The notes under the pieces were generated by a model. That model was given only the letters and a program-made list of their open reading frames with translations, made no database searches and had not been told where the DNA came from. Shown here piece by piece: positions 51,744-60,048 of a stretch of DNA of 64,000 bases. Position numbers and translations under genes: made by a program. Numbering within the stretch: the first letter of the stretch is position 1; every line of letters starts with the position of its first letter. Source of the DNA: Bacillus_BD sp050389805 (GTDB taxonomy: Bacteria > Bacillota > Bacilli > Bacillales > Cytobacillaceae); NCBI RefSeq assembly GCF_050389805.1, contig NZ_CP130945.1, forward strand, positions 2,852,001-2,916,000, given 5' to 3'.

Positions 51744-52451
51744 TTAAAATCCAGTAAATCCACCAAATAAAGCAGTTAAAATTGAAATAATCGCAGTCAT
51801 CCAATCAAAAAAGAGAAATACTCCCATCACAATCATGAGATATCCACCTATTTTCATGATAGTTATATTGTGTTTTCGGATCCACTCCATTTTTCCAAGA
51901 AAAAAGGAAAGAATCAAGAAAGGAATTGAAAAACCTAAAGAATAGGCTAGCATATAAATTAACCCTGATTCAGGATTTGAACCAGCCAGTAAGATAACAG
52001 ACATAAGGATAGGTCCTGTACAAGGAGTCCATCCAGCAGCAAAAGCCATCCCAATGAATATGGACCCAATAAAACCAGATGGACGATTCTTAAACTCGAT
52101 TCTCCGATCCCTCATCAAAAATTTAGGGTTAATAAACCCAATAATCATTAATCCAAAGAATATAATAAAAATGGCTCCAATTTGGCGTATTAAATCCTGG
52201 TAATGAATAAAAAATTGCCCAACAAAGGATGTACCAAATCCAATAGCAATAAAGATGATGGAAAAACCAATTAAAAAACAAATTGTATGTATTAAGCTTC
52301 TTTTTTGAAGCATGCCATTATCAGTTTTTAATTCACCTACAGACATTCCTGTGATGTAAGATAAAAATGCCGGATAAAGCGGAAGACAACATGGCGAAAT
52401 AAAACTTAGAAAGCCTGCACCTAATGCAAGAAATAAATTTAAATCAGTCAT
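51744..52451 (-). CDS. ccdA: Cytochrome c biogenesis protein CcdA
   Basis: A 235-residue protein with six membrane helices (DsbD-type transporter core). The two redox cysteines lie in helices 1 and 4: FISPCCLPLYPAF and AGWTPCTGPIL. It passes reducing power across the membrane to apocytochrome c and spore-cortex thioredoxins (CcdA is also needed in sporulation). The ATG lies behind GGGAGGGG. First of a ccdA-yneI unit. Confidence 0.94.
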   Translation of the reverse strand: MTDLNLFLALGAGFLSFISPCCLPLYPAFLSYITGMSVGELKTDNGMLQKRSLIHTICFLIGFSIIFIAIGFGTSFVGQFFIHYQDLIRQIGAIFIIFFGLMIIGFINPKFLMRDRRIEFKNRPSGFIGSIFIGMAFAAGWTPCTGPILMSVILLAGSNPESGLIYMLAYSLGFSIPFLILSFFLGKMEWIRKHNITIMKIGGYLMIVMGVFLFFDWMTAIISILTALFGGFTGF

Positions 52452-52533
52452 TATACCCCTCCCATTATAAATCCTTCATCAATTCTACCAAAGATATATA
52501 GGAAAAGATATTTTTTAGTTTGTGAACATTCTG

Positions 52534-52556
52534 TGAAGACAGCCTATTTGTCTTCA
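52534..52556. repeat. Short inverted repeat upstream of ccdA
   Basis: TGAAGACA and TGTCTTCA (8 bp, 7-base loop) 83 bases before the ccdA ATG. No T run, so an operator or a chance hairpin. Nothing else is visible in 52452-52629. Confidence 0.3.
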
Positions 52557-52629
52557 AATATAGTTTCTAGTGAGAAGAATTATTAACTTATGTATGTTTC
52601 TTCCGCGTTTTTAAAATGGTCAGTAATGG

Positions 52630-52653
52630 AAAAAGCACTCTTAATTTGAGTGC
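52630..52653 (-). terminator. Terminator of the 81-codon gene
   Basis: GCACTC pairs with GAGTGC around TTAATTT, followed by T5 on the minus strand. Confidence 0.7.
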
Positions 52654-52687
52654 CTTGGTGCATGTATATATTTATGTTTAAAATAAG

Positions 52688-52933
52688 TTAGGTTAATTGA
52701 CCAATTTTAGCTTTAAAAAAGATTTGATAAATTTTTTCCATCTCATTACGAATCACTTCATATGAAATATAATGACTGCTGTAAATTCGTTGATTCTGAT
52801 CAAAGATAAAACACTCTGTTCCTTTCGTTTCTTTACAAGCATCAATAAATTTAGAAATTAAATGATCATCATTTAAGCTATATTCGATTAAGACTTCTTG
52901 ATTTAAAATATTAACAAGTTGCATTTTATACAT
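52688..52933 (-). CDS. Hypothetical protein, 81 residues
   Basis: A small soluble protein (MYKMQLVNILNQEVLIEYSL, then FIDACKETKGTECFIFDQN). Two cysteines are present but not in a metal-binding pattern. I recognise no family. AAAGGGG lies nine bases before the ATG, and a terminator follows. Its place between ccdA and the yneF block corresponds to no B. subtilis gene I know. Confidence 0.55.
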   Translation of the reverse strand: MYKMQLVNILNQEVLIEYSLNDDHLISKFIDACKETKGTECFIFDQNQRIYSSHYISYEVIRNEMEKIYQIFFKAKIGQLT

Positions 52934-53094
52934 AGACTTAAGCCCCTTTATTGTTAATACATTAAGTATATTTTAAAATTAATAAGAAATTGGTGTATAT
53001 TTGTGAATATTATACGAAAAATCATTAACAATTTCGTTAAGATTTTGTATCTTTCAAAATTAAAATCTCTTAAGTCTTGAAAAATGTATTCAAT

Positions 53095-53129
53095 CCAAAA
53101 AAGAAGTTTGGAATAGATTCCAAACTTCT
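53095..53129 (-). terminator. Terminator of the PH-domain gene
   Basis: A 12-bp perfect stem (AGAAGTTTGGAA with TTCCAAACTTCT), a TAGA loop, and six T on the minus strand. Confidence 0.88.
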
Positions 53130-53147
53130 AAAGGACAATCTCATAGA

Positions 53148-53525
53148 TTATTTTGCAACGTATGATGCTAATGATTTTTGTACATCATATATACTTTTAT
53201 CTTTTTTAAATTGTTTAGATACTGGAGTGCCTGTACCAGATATCCAAATTTTCAGCTCTGCATCCATATCAAATGTTCCTGCTGTTTCTACGCTAAAATG
53301 AGTAATACTCTTGTATGGAATCGAATGATATTCTACTTTTTTTCCTGTAACACCCTGCTTATCAATTAAGATTAAGCGGGTATTTGTAAATATGATTAAA
53401 TCTCTAATTAATTTATAGGCTTTTTCAACTCGTTCATCTTCCGTGATAATTACGCCTAATTCTTTCTCAACTGAACCAATATCAACCTCTGATACATTTC
53501 CCATTAAACCATCTAAAAAACCCAT
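53148..53525 (-). CDS. Bacterial PH-domain protein
   Basis: A 125-residue protein forming a single bacterial pleckstrin-homology-like domain: DERVEKAYKLIRDLIIFTNT, LILIDKQGVTGKKVEYHSIP, YKSITHFSVETAG and DMDAELKIWISG. This small family (bPH_1) is widespread in Bacilli; function unknown. ATG 53525 is chosen behind GGAGG; longer in-frame starts lack sites. Confidence 0.83.
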   Translation of the reverse strand: MGFLDGLMGNVSEVDIGSVEKELGVIITEDERVEKAYKLIRDLIIFTNTRLILIDKQGVTGKKVEYHSIPYKSITHFSVETAGTFDMDAELKIWISGTGTPVSKQFKKDKSIYDVQKSLASYVAK

Positions 53526-53653
53526 ATGAATCCTCCTATTAATCAATCCTACAGTCTATTCTTTATCAAATAATTAAAAACATGTATATGTATTTATTTT
53601 AGGTATCATGTTAAACTTTGAAGTCACTGCAGTATAATTTCAATATTAAATAA

Positions 53654-53703
53654 CAAAAAACCACCCTCCCCATTGGTTTAGTAGTCAATGGAAAAAGTGG
53701 TTT
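53654..53703 (-). terminator. Terminator of yneF
   Basis: AAACCAC pairs with GTGGTTT with an inner CCATTG/CAATGG stem; six T follow on the minus strand. Confidence 0.85.
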
Positions 53704-53707
53704 ACTT

Positions 53708-53923
53708 CTATTTACCCTGTTGTTTGTTCATGGCGTTCATCATTTGATTGATTTTCTTCTGCGATGGTTTCATCCCCATTTGCATCATCATCATCTTTAA
53801 CATTTGCTCATTAATTGGTGGGTTTTTCTTTAAGTAGTTCATCATATATTTTCTAGCGATGAAAAAACCTAGTGCTACACCGGCTATTAAGCACAATGCA
53901 CCTACTAGAATATACATTCCCAT
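53708..53923 (-). CDS. yneF: YneF family membrane protein
   Basis: A 71-residue protein with one N-terminal membrane helix (MYILVGALCLIAGVALGFFIARKY) and a methionine-rich cytosolic tail (NEQMLKMMMMQMGMKPSQKK). Matches the conserved YneF/UPF0154 family in sequence and neighbourhood (sirA, tkt). Function unknown. AGGAGG precedes the ATG. Confidence 0.92.
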   Translation of the reverse strand: MGMYILVGALCLIAGVALGFFIARKYMMNYLKKNPPINEQMLKMMMMQMGMKPSQKKINQMMNAMNKQQGK

Positions 53924-54011
53924 AAAAAATTTCCTCCTTCAAGTTGTCTAACATAAAGTGTACTAAACCAAAGGTTATTATACAATATTCTTGGGACGAT
54001 TTCTCTATCTT

Positions 54012-54449
54012 TTAAACAAATTTTCTTTCCTTAATCGGTTTTAACCACCCACAACGTTGGTGATGAAGATCAATAGCTATAAAAGAAGATTCCGCTTTTC
54101 GTAAAACCTCAAAAAATATCGTTTCAGCATCATATTGTCCTTTTGCGTTTATAGTGATGTAGTGTGCTTTTATTACTAGTTCAGCTTTGCTTTTTTTTCC
54201 CATTTCTAAATAGTATTTGTCATTTTTACTATAAAAACTCTTATTTTTTTGTAAGATTTGCTGTAGATAAAGTTGAATTTTGAAACTGTTAATCGGTTTT
54301 GTAATAAAGTCAATTTGCTTTTTCGTAATATATTTTAACTCTCCCGAAGCCTCTTCATATCCTTTAAAAAGTTTTATAATCAATCGTTCTTTTCCAAAGT
54401 AATGGGAGGCAAATTCATCATCAATTAAATAAATCCGATATGTTCTCAT
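54012..54449 (-). CDS. sirA: Sporulation inhibitor of replication SirA
   Basis: A 145-residue protein matching B. subtilis SirA (YneE, 148 residues): EFASHYFGKERL near the start, TKKQIDFITKPI, then QYDAETIFFEVLRKAESSF and a C-terminal GWLKPIKERKFV. SirA is made under Spo0A control and binds DnaA to stop new rounds of replication when a cell commits to sporulation. Located between tkt and yneF as in B. subtilis. Confidence 0.88.
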   Translation of the reverse strand: MRTYRIYLIDDEFASHYFGKERLIIKLFKGYEEASGELKYITKKQIDFITKPINSFKIQLYLQQILQKNKSFYSKNDKYYLEMGKKSKAELVIKAHYITINAKGQYDAETIFFEVLRKAESSFIAIDLHHQRCGWLKPIKERKFV

Positions 54450-54521
54450 CCTAATATCCTCCTCTATTAGACAAGCTTATTAATTATTATAAGAAATATA
54501 TATTGAGGAGGATGTCACATT

Positions 54522-54599
54522 ATGATAAAAAAGAAGAATTCTTTTGTCGAATTTGCAAAAATCCTAATAAAACATTTATGTGAGGTGAATATGATCTAA
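54522..54599 (+). CDS. Candidate very small protein, 25 residues
   Basis: MIKKKNSFVEFAKILIKHLC followed by EVNMI, behind an excellent GAGGAGG site (11 bases from the ATG). The C-terminus is amphipathic. Only 65 bases upstream of the BASS-family transporter gene on the same strand, so it may be a leader peptide or part of that transcript. Unproven. Confidence 0.4.
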   Translation: MIKKKNSFVEFAKILIKHLCEVNMI

Positions 54600-54663
54600 A
54601 TCTATTCAAATAAATCCAATTCGTTTTATAATAAATATAGCTTAATTAAGGAGAATACTTTTG

Positions 54664-55632
54664 ATGTTACAGAAAATAAATCAAAGACTGAATCAATTGA
54701 TGCCTTTTATTACCCCCACTGCAGTGTTGGTGGGAATTACTTTTTCAGTATATTTAAAGGATTTTACCTTTCTAGTTCCTTGGCTTTTTGCCTTTATGAC
54801 GTTTGAAGGAAGTTTGTCTATGAACGTACGTTCGTTTAAATCAGTGATCACACATCCACTGCCAGTTTTTCTAATTCTTACTTTTCTTCATATCATCATG
54901 CCACTTTGGGCATGGTTGGTGGGTCATATCACTTTTAGTGATAACCCCTTAACGATTACAGGAATAATTATTGCGATGATTATTCCAACTGGTGTAACAA
55001 GTTTTATTTGGGTTTCAATGAAAAATGGCAATAAAGCATTAACACTTGCCATTATCTTAATTGACTCTTTATTATCACCAATTGTTGTTCCATTTAGTTT
55101 GTCTGTTTTGGTTGGACAGAAAGTAGAAATCGATGTGGTGAGTATGATGACAGGTTTACTCTTTATGATTGTTCTTCCATCGATTTTAGGAATGCTGTTA
55201 AATGAGTTAACAAAAGGAAAAGTAAACTCCTTGTGGAAACCAAGATTAACACCTATTTCTAAACTTTTCCTTTTCTTAGTGGTCAGTCTAAATGGTTCGG
55301 TTATCGCTGCACACTTTCAAGATTTTCAGATAAGTTATTTGTATATCATAGTAATTGTTTTATTTGTGTCTATAACGGGTTATTTATTTGCTTTTTTATT
55401 AGGAAATTTACTGAAATACAACCAAGAAATGTTAGTATCATTTACTTTTAGTGGAGGAATGAGAAATATTAGTGCTGGAGCTGTAATTGCAATTTCTTAT
55501 TTTCCATCAACTGTTGTGTTTCCAGTTGTAGTGGGGATGCTATTTCAACAAATTATCGCATCAATATTTGCCTTAGTACTTGATAAGCATAATGAGAAGG
55601 TATTAGCGAACTCAGAAACTGTTAGTGCTTAA
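54664..55632 (+). CDS. Bile acid:sodium symporter (BASS) family transporter
   Basis: A 322-residue protein with about nine or ten membrane helices. Family features: FAFMTFEGSLSMNVRSFKS near 47, IIPTGVTSFIWVSM near 115, and FSGGMRNISAGAVIAISYFP near 262 (the crossover region with G-x-R-N). Bacillus members such as YocS transport organic acids or osmolytes with sodium; the substrate is unknown. ATG 54664 is used; a TTG immediately before it (54661) is also spaced acceptably from AAGGAG. Confidence 0.88.
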   Translation: MLQKINQRLNQLMPFITPTAVLVGITFSVYLKDFTFLVPWLFAFMTFEGSLSMNVRSFKSVITHPLPVFLILTFLHIIMPLWAWLVGHITFSDNPLTITGIIIAMIIPTGVTSFIWVSMKNGNKALTLAIILIDSLLSPIVVPFSLSVLVGQKVEIDVVSMMTGLLFMIVLPSILGMLLNELTKGKVNSLWKPRLTPISKLFLFLVVSLNGSVIAAHFQDFQISYLYIIVIVLFVSITGYLFAFLLGNLLKYNQEMLVSFTFSGGMRNISAGAVIAISYFPSTVVFPVVVGMLFQQIIASIFALVLDKHNEKVLANSETVSA

Positions 55633-55677
55633 AAAGAAGGAGTACGAATCCATAATGAATTCGTACTCCTTCTTTTT
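55631..55677. terminator. Bidirectional terminator between BASS gene and tkt
   Basis: A 19-bp perfect stem (AAAAAGAAGGAGTACGAAT with its complement) and a 9-base loop, with A and T runs on each side. Confidence 0.92.
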
Positions 55678-57684
55678 TTATTTATTTAAAAGTGCTTTGA
55701 CTCTAGCCTTTACATTTTCAACTGTAAAACCATATTCTGCCATCACTTTTTCACCAGGAGCAGAGGCGCCAAATTGATCAATCGCTAGGACATCGCCTTC
55801 ATCGCCAACATATTTATGCCAGCCAAGGGATGATCCCATTTCGATACCTAAACGCGCTTTAATATTTTTAGGAATTACTGAGTCTTTATATTCCTGTGAT
55901 TGTGCTTCAAAACGATCCCATGAAGGCATTGAAACAACGGATACAGAAATCCCTTCCCCTTCTAATTCCTTTTGAGCTTCAACTGCAAGATTGACTTCAG
56001 AACCAGTTGCGAGCAATAACACATCTGCTGTTCCTTTAGTAGAAGGAGAAATTACGTAAGCCCCTTTAGAGACATTTTCATATGCATTTTGAACCGTCCC
56101 TTTAAGAGTCGGTAAATTTTGTCTAGTTAATAAAAGAGCTGTTGGTTTATTTGTTGACTCAATTGCTAGTTTCCAAGCCGCAGCTGTTTCATTTCCATCA
56201 GCAGGACGCATAATAGAAAGATTTGGCATACCTCTTAAAGCAGAAAGTTGTTCGATTGGTTCATGAGTAGGACCATCCTCACCAACCGCGATACTGTCAT
56301 GTGTAAAGACATAAGTAACAGGTAGCCCCATTAATGCAGCTAATCGAATAGCGGGTCTTAAATAATCTGAGAAAACAAAGAAAGTTCCACCAAAAACTTT
56401 TAATCCACCATGAAGTGCCATTCCATTCAGAGCTGCACCCATTGCAAATTCACGTACTCCAAACCAAATATTTCGTCCTTCATACGATCCTGGTAAAAAG
56501 TCAGCTGTTCCTTCGATTGTTGTTTTGTTTGATCCTGCAAGGTCTGCTGACCCACCAAAGAATGATGGTAAATTTTTAGCAATTGCGTTTAAAACCTCAC
56601 CAGATGATGCACGACTAGCAAGACTTTTTCCTTCTTCATAAACTGGAATGTCTTTTGCCCAATCCTTTGGTAATTCATTATTAATCGATTGCTCTAGTTC
56701 CAACCCTAATTCTGGGAATTCTACTTTGTATTTTGTAAATAATTCATTCCATTTCTGTTCTTTTTGCGAGCCTTTTTCAAGCACTAAAGATTGGAAATGG
56801 TCATAAACTTCTTGTGGAACATGGAAATCTTCTTCAAATGTCCATTTATACGCTTCTTTTGTTAGTTTTGTTTCTTCTACACCAAGTGGTGAACCATGGG
56901 ATGCAGACTTACCTGATTTGTTAGGAGAACCATACCCGATTACTGTACGAACCTCTATTAGAGTCGGCTTTGTATGATCATTTTTTGCCTCTTCGATGGC
57001 TTTTGAAATCTCTGCTAAATCATTTCCATCCTCTACACGTAAATACTGCCAGCCATATGCTTTAAAACGATCTTGAACACTTTCAGAGAATGCTTGATTT
57101 AAATCTCCATCAAGAGAGATATCGTTAGAATCATATAATACAATTAAACGACCTAATTTTAAATGACCCGCTAAAGATGCTGCTTCTGCAGAAACCCCTT
57201 CCATAAGGTCCCCATCTCCACAAATACTATATGTATAATGGTCAATTAATTGGTAGTTGTCTTTATTGTAAGTTTGAGCAAGGTGTCTTTCAGCCATTGC
57301 CATACCAACTGCCATCGCAATCCCTTGTCCTAATGGACCTGAAGTGGCATCAACCCCTGGTGTGTGCCCATATTCAGGATGTCCTGGAGTCTTGCTTCCC
57401 CATTGTCTAAATTCTTTAATATCCTCCATGGATACATCATAACCTGAGAGATGAAGTAGACTGTAAAGCAACATGGAACCATGACCTGCTGAAAGCACAA
57501 AACGGTCACGATTAAACCATTTCGGGTTTTTAGGATTATGGTTCATATATCGGCTCCATAAGGTATATGCCATCGGAGCAGCACCCATAGGCATACCTGG
57601 GTGGCCTGAATTAGCCTTTTCAATAGCATCGATTGATAATGTCCTTATAGCCGAAATCGCTAACGAATCGGTTTGATTAAACAT
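55678..57684 (-). CDS. tkt: Transketolase
   Basis: A 668-residue thiamine-diphosphate enzyme of the pentose phosphate pathway. Thiamine-site signatures are SGHPGMPMGAAPMAY near 28, GDGDLMEGVSAEAASLAGHL near 156, and EVRTVIGYGSPNKSGK near 249; the pyrimidine-domain motif is REFAMGAALNGMALHGG near 410. Length is standard. ATG 57684 is eight bases behind AAAGGATG; an ATG at 57693 overlaps the site. Neighbours sirA (3') and ynzC (5') match B. subtilis. Confidence 0.97.
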   Translation of the reverse strand: MFNQTDSLAISAIRTLSIDAIEKANSGHPGMPMGAAPMAYTLWSRYMNHNPKNPKWFNRDRFVLSAGHGSMLLYSLLHLSGYDVSMEDIKEFRQWGSKTPGHPEYGHTPGVDATSGPLGQGIAMAVGMAMAERHLAQTYNKDNYQLIDHYTYSICGDGDLMEGVSAEAASLAGHLKLGRLIVLYDSNDISLDGDLNQAFSESVQDRFKAYGWQYLRVEDGNDLAEISKAIEEAKNDHTKPTLIEVRTVIGYGSPNKSGKSASHGSPLGVEETKLTKEAYKWTFEEDFHVPQEVYDHFQSLVLEKGSQKEQKWNELFTKYKVEFPELGLELEQSINNELPKDWAKDIPVYEEGKSLASRASSGEVLNAIAKNLPSFFGGSADLAGSNKTTIEGTADFLPGSYEGRNIWFGVREFAMGAALNGMALHGGLKVFGGTFFVFSDYLRPAIRLAALMGLPVTYVFTHDSIAVGEDGPTHEPIEQLSALRGMPNLSIMRPADGNETAAAWKLAIESTNKPTALLLTRQNLPTLKGTVQNAYENVSKGAYVISPSTKGTADVLLLATGSEVNLAVEAQKELEGEGISVSVVSMPSWDRFEAQSQEYKDSVIPKNIKARLGIEMGSSLGWHKYVGDEGDVLAIDQFGASAPGEKVMAEYGFTVENVKARVKALLNK

Positions 57685-57851
57685 TGTGAACATCCTTTCT
57701 GTGTTAAACTTATTTAATTATGTAATGGATTACGTTACGTTTTCAATATTAAATGTTAAAGGGTTTTAATTCAACAAATAAGGTCAATTTATTGTATTTT
57801 TCGACAACCTAGCTGCATCTATTATTAACTTGTTACTTTTTTCTATGTAAA

Positions 57852-57902
57852 AGGAGTAGGACTTTAATATATTTTTTACAATCATATTAAAGCTCTACTC
57901 CT
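57852..57902 (-). terminator. Terminator of ynzC
   Basis: AGGAGTAG and CTACTCCT (57852-57859, 57895-57902) with an inner CTTTAATAT/ATATTAAAG stem. The long hairpin immediately follows the ynzC stop. Confidence 0.8.
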
Positions 57903-57908
57903 ATATGT

Positions 57909-58139
57909 TTATTTCTTATCTTGCTGTTGAACTTTTTTTAATTTCTCTGGAGTTACGTCATTTCCTTTTGGATCCACTACTTTTACGGATTTTAATGTAT
58001 TAAGCATAGATGAACGAAATGTTTGTAAATATTCTCCACGAAGTTTGGATTGTTCTTTAGCCTCTATTTCTGTTAATCCCATTTCCTTGGCTTTTTTAGC
58101 TAATTCATTAATTCGAGCAAGTTTATCTTTTGAAAGCAT
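57909..58139 (-). CDS. ynzC: YnzC family (DUF896) protein
   Basis: A 76-residue helical-hairpin protein (MLSKDKLARINELAKKAKEM, GLTEIEAKEQSKLRGEYL) with a charged tail. Matches DUF896/YnzC, an SOS-regulated gene next to yneA in B. subtilis. Function unclear. The ATG follows GGAGG. It lies 105 bases after yneA on the same strand; a yneB recombinase gene is absent here, unlike in B. subtilis. Confidence 0.93.
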   Translation of the reverse strand: MLSKDKLARINELAKKAKEMGLTEIEAKEQSKLRGEYLQTFRSSMLNTLKSVKVVDPKGNDVTPEKLKKVQQQDKK

Positions 58140-58244
58140 TGTGTCCTCCTTATTAAAACGAACAAACTTAATTACTTTCTTCTAGAATACAAAAGTTAGC
58201 TTAAAATGCAAGGGGAAATTTTATCAAATATAGGTACATAAACA

Positions 58245-58562
58245 TTATTGACTGGCTAAATTATGAATTTCTTCGAGTTCGATGGGTTCATTTGTAATAG
58301 GAATGATTAAGTTTTTACCAGCTATAATATGGTCCCTTGCAATCCCATTATTTTTTTCAACCCATTCGATAAATTGCTTATCTGAAAGATTATGCTGATC
58401 TTCATATTTTTTGCTAATTTTCCATAATGATTCTCCGTCTTGGACTGTTATTGTCATATATTGATCAGTAGATGGTAAGTTATAGTTTATAATAATTGTA
58501 GCAATTAAGGATAGTGCAACTAAGACAATCGTGTATGAATAATTTTTCCATATTTTCTTCAA
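58245..58562 (-). CDS. yneA: SOS cell-division suppressor YneA
   Basis: A 105-residue protein, the same length as B. subtilis YneA. One membrane helix (about 10-26) and a LysM-type domain at about 36-90 (ITVQDGESLWKISKKYEDQH). It delays septation during the SOS response. The start is TTG at 58562 with GAGGTGG five bases upstream; earlier in-frame codons to 58637 cover the operator region and are not translated. Transcribed divergently from lexA across three SOS boxes. Confidence 0.9.
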   Translation of the reverse strand: MKKIWKNYSYTIVLVALSLIATIIINYNLPSTDQYMTITVQDGESLWKISKKYEDQHNLSDKQFIEWVEKNNGIARDHIIAGKNLIIPITNEPIELEEIHNLASQ

Positions 58563-58578
58563 TGGTTCCACCTCATTT

Positions 58579-58592
58579 AGAATGTATGTTCT
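58579..58592. promoter_or_regulatory. SOS box 1 (LexA operator) in the yneA leader
   Basis: AGAATGTATGTTCT, a degenerate form of the Bacillus LexA box CGAAC-N4-GTTCG, between the yneA -10 region and ribosome site. Confidence 0.6.
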
Positions 58593-58607
58593 GTTTTGTA
58601 TATTTGT

Positions 58608-58637
58608 ATTATAATACGAACATTTGTTTTCCGTCAA
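58608..58637 (-). promoter_or_regulatory. SigA promoter of yneA
   Basis: -35 TTGACG (58637-58632), 18-base spacer, -10 TATAAT (58613-58608) on the minus strand. SOS box 2 sits inside the spacer, as expected for LexA repression. Confidence 0.75.
58617..58630. promoter_or_regulatory. SOS box 2 (LexA operator)
   Basis: CGAACATTTGTTTT, with a full CGAAC half and a partial second half, in the yneA promoter spacer. Confidence 0.75.
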
Positions 58638-58646
58638 CCGTTAACT

Positions 58647-58660
58647 CGAACTTATGTTTG
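58647..58660. promoter_or_regulatory. SOS box 3 (LexA operator)
   Basis: CGAACTTATGTTTG, one base from the perfect palindrome CGAAC-N4-GTTCG, overlapping the lexA -35. Confidence 0.85.
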
Positions 58661-58686
58661 TATGCTAAGTGTTTTTATGGTATAAT
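58658..58686 (+). promoter_or_regulatory. SigA promoter of lexA
   Basis: TTGTAT (58658-58663), 17-base spacer, TATAAT (58681-58686). The -35 overlaps SOS box 3, giving LexA autorepression. Confidence 0.8.
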
Positions 58687-58721
58687 ATAGAAAAACATAG
58701 AATTGATGAGGGGTGAACCCA

Positions 58722-59342
58722 ATGACAAAACTATCAAAACGACAACAAGATATTTTAGACTTTATAAAAAGTGAAGTACGACTAAAAGGATATCCACCTT
58801 CTGTTCGTGAAATCGGGGAAGCAGTTGGACTAGCATCAAGTTCAACTGTACATGGACACTTAGCTCGACTTGAAAGTAAGGGATTAATCCGTAGAGATCC
58901 AACAAAACCTAGGGCAATAGAGGTTTTAGATCATGAACAATCTGATATTCCACAACCTAATGTCATTAATGTTCCAGTTGTAGGGAAAGTAACAGCAGGT
59001 CAACCTATTACCGCTATTGAGAATGTTGAAGAATATTTTCCATTACCTGAGAACATTGCTCCTTCTGATGAGCATGTATTCATGTTAGAAGTTATGGGAG
59101 AGAGTATGATTGAAGCGGGGATACTTGATGGTGATTATGTGATCGTTCGACAACAAAGTTCTGCTAATAATGGGGATATTGTAGTTGCAATGACTGAGGA
59201 TGATGAGGCAACAGTTAAACGATTCTTTAAAGAGTCTGATTTCTTTCGTCTGCAGCCTGAAAACTCCACAATGGAACCTATTATTCTTCGAAATGTAAGT
59301 ATTTTAGGTAAAGTCATTGGTGTTTACCGACATATACATTAA
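58722..59342 (+). CDS. lexA: SOS repressor LexA
   Basis: A 206-residue repressor/protease. The N-terminal winged helix lies in MTKLSKRQQDILDFI to SSSTVHGHLARLESKG. The autocleavage site is A92-G93 (VTAGQP), with the Ser128 (MGESMIE) and Lys166 (ATVKRFF) dyad one residue off the B. subtilis numbering. It represses DNA-repair and division-block genes until RecA triggers self-cleavage. ATG 58722 is chosen behind AGGGGTG; a GTG at 58713 is inside that site. Confidence 0.97.
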   Translation: MTKLSKRQQDILDFIKSEVRLKGYPPSVREIGEAVGLASSSTVHGHLARLESKGLIRRDPTKPRAIEVLDHEQSDIPQPNVINVPVVGKVTAGQPITAIENVEEYFPLPENIAPSDEHVFMLEVMGESMIEAGILDGDYVIVRQQSSANNGDIVVAMTEDDEATVKRFFKESDFFRLQPENSTMEPIILRNVSILGKVIGVYRHIH

Positions 59343-59353
59343 TAATCACTCAT

Positions 59354-59400
59354 AAAAAAACTAATCACCAGTCATGTTAATAGGCTACTGGTGATTAGTT
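59354..59400. terminator. Terminator between lexA and desR
   Basis: A 14-bp stem (AACTAATCACCAGT with ACTGGTGATTAGTT). The long T run is on the minus strand, so it chiefly serves desR; on the plus strand it may be weaker. Confidence 0.8.
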
Positions 59401-59435
59401 CTGATTAAATCAATCTGTAATGTTTTAATTTTATC

Positions 59436-60035
59436 CTATTTAAACCAACCTTTTTCTTTTGAACGCGCGATTGCTTCAATTCTGTTTTTTACTTCGAGTT
59501 TATCGAGGATTGTAGAAATATAGTTTCGTACGGTTCCTGATTTTAATTTTAGTTCATCTGCAATTTCCTTCGTATTTCTGCCATCCGCAACAAGCTCCAA
59601 GACTTCTTTTTCCCGTTCCGTAAGCGGATTTTCTTCACTATATAGATCATCCATTAATTCAGGGGCATAGATTCGTTTTCCATCCATTACACTTCTTATT
59701 GTACTAGCTAATTCTTCACTCGGACTATCTTTTAGTAGATAAGCACTAACACCAGCTTTCACTGCTCTCTGAAAATAGCCTGTTCTTGCAAAAGTTGTTA
59801 GAATGATTACTTTACAATCCTTACCTTTTAACTCCTCTGCTGCTTCTAAACCACTCTTAACAGGCATTTCAATATCCATAATACAGATATTTGGTTGTAA
59901 TTGTTGTACAAGCGTTACGGCTTCTTGACCGTTTTTCGCTTTACCAACTACTTCTAAGTCGTCTTCTAAGTTTAATAGTGATCCTAATGCACCTAACATC
60001 ATTTGCTGATCTTCTGCAATCACAATTCGTATCAA
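59436..60035 (-). CDS. desR: DesR, NarL-type response regulator of the cold/lipid-fluidity system
   Basis: A 199-residue regulator, identical in length to B. subtilis DesR. Receiver domain with phosphoacceptor D54 (ICIMDIEMP), followed by a LuxR-type helix-turn-helix (about 135-195, LTEREKEVLELVADGRNTKE). The C-terminus RSKEKGWFK is shared with B. subtilis. The start is TTG at 60035 behind AGGGGGG. Its kinase DesK ends 13 bases upstream. Phosphorylated DesR activates des. Confidence 0.95.
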   Translation of the reverse strand: MIRIVIAEDQQMMLGALGSLLNLEDDLEVVGKAKNGQEAVTLVQQLQPNICIMDIEMPVKSGLEAAEELKGKDCKVIILTTFARTGYFQRAVKAGVSAYLLKDSPSEELASTIRSVMDGKRIYAPELMDDLYSEENPLTEREKEVLELVADGRNTKEIADELKLKSGTVRNYISTILDKLEVKNRIEAIARSKEKGWFK

Positions 60036-60048
60036 ACTTCTCCCCCCT

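Noticed and set aside
53178..53369. Plus-strand cysteine-rich frame
   Set aside because: It lies opposite the PH-domain gene, has no ribosome site and no family resemblance.
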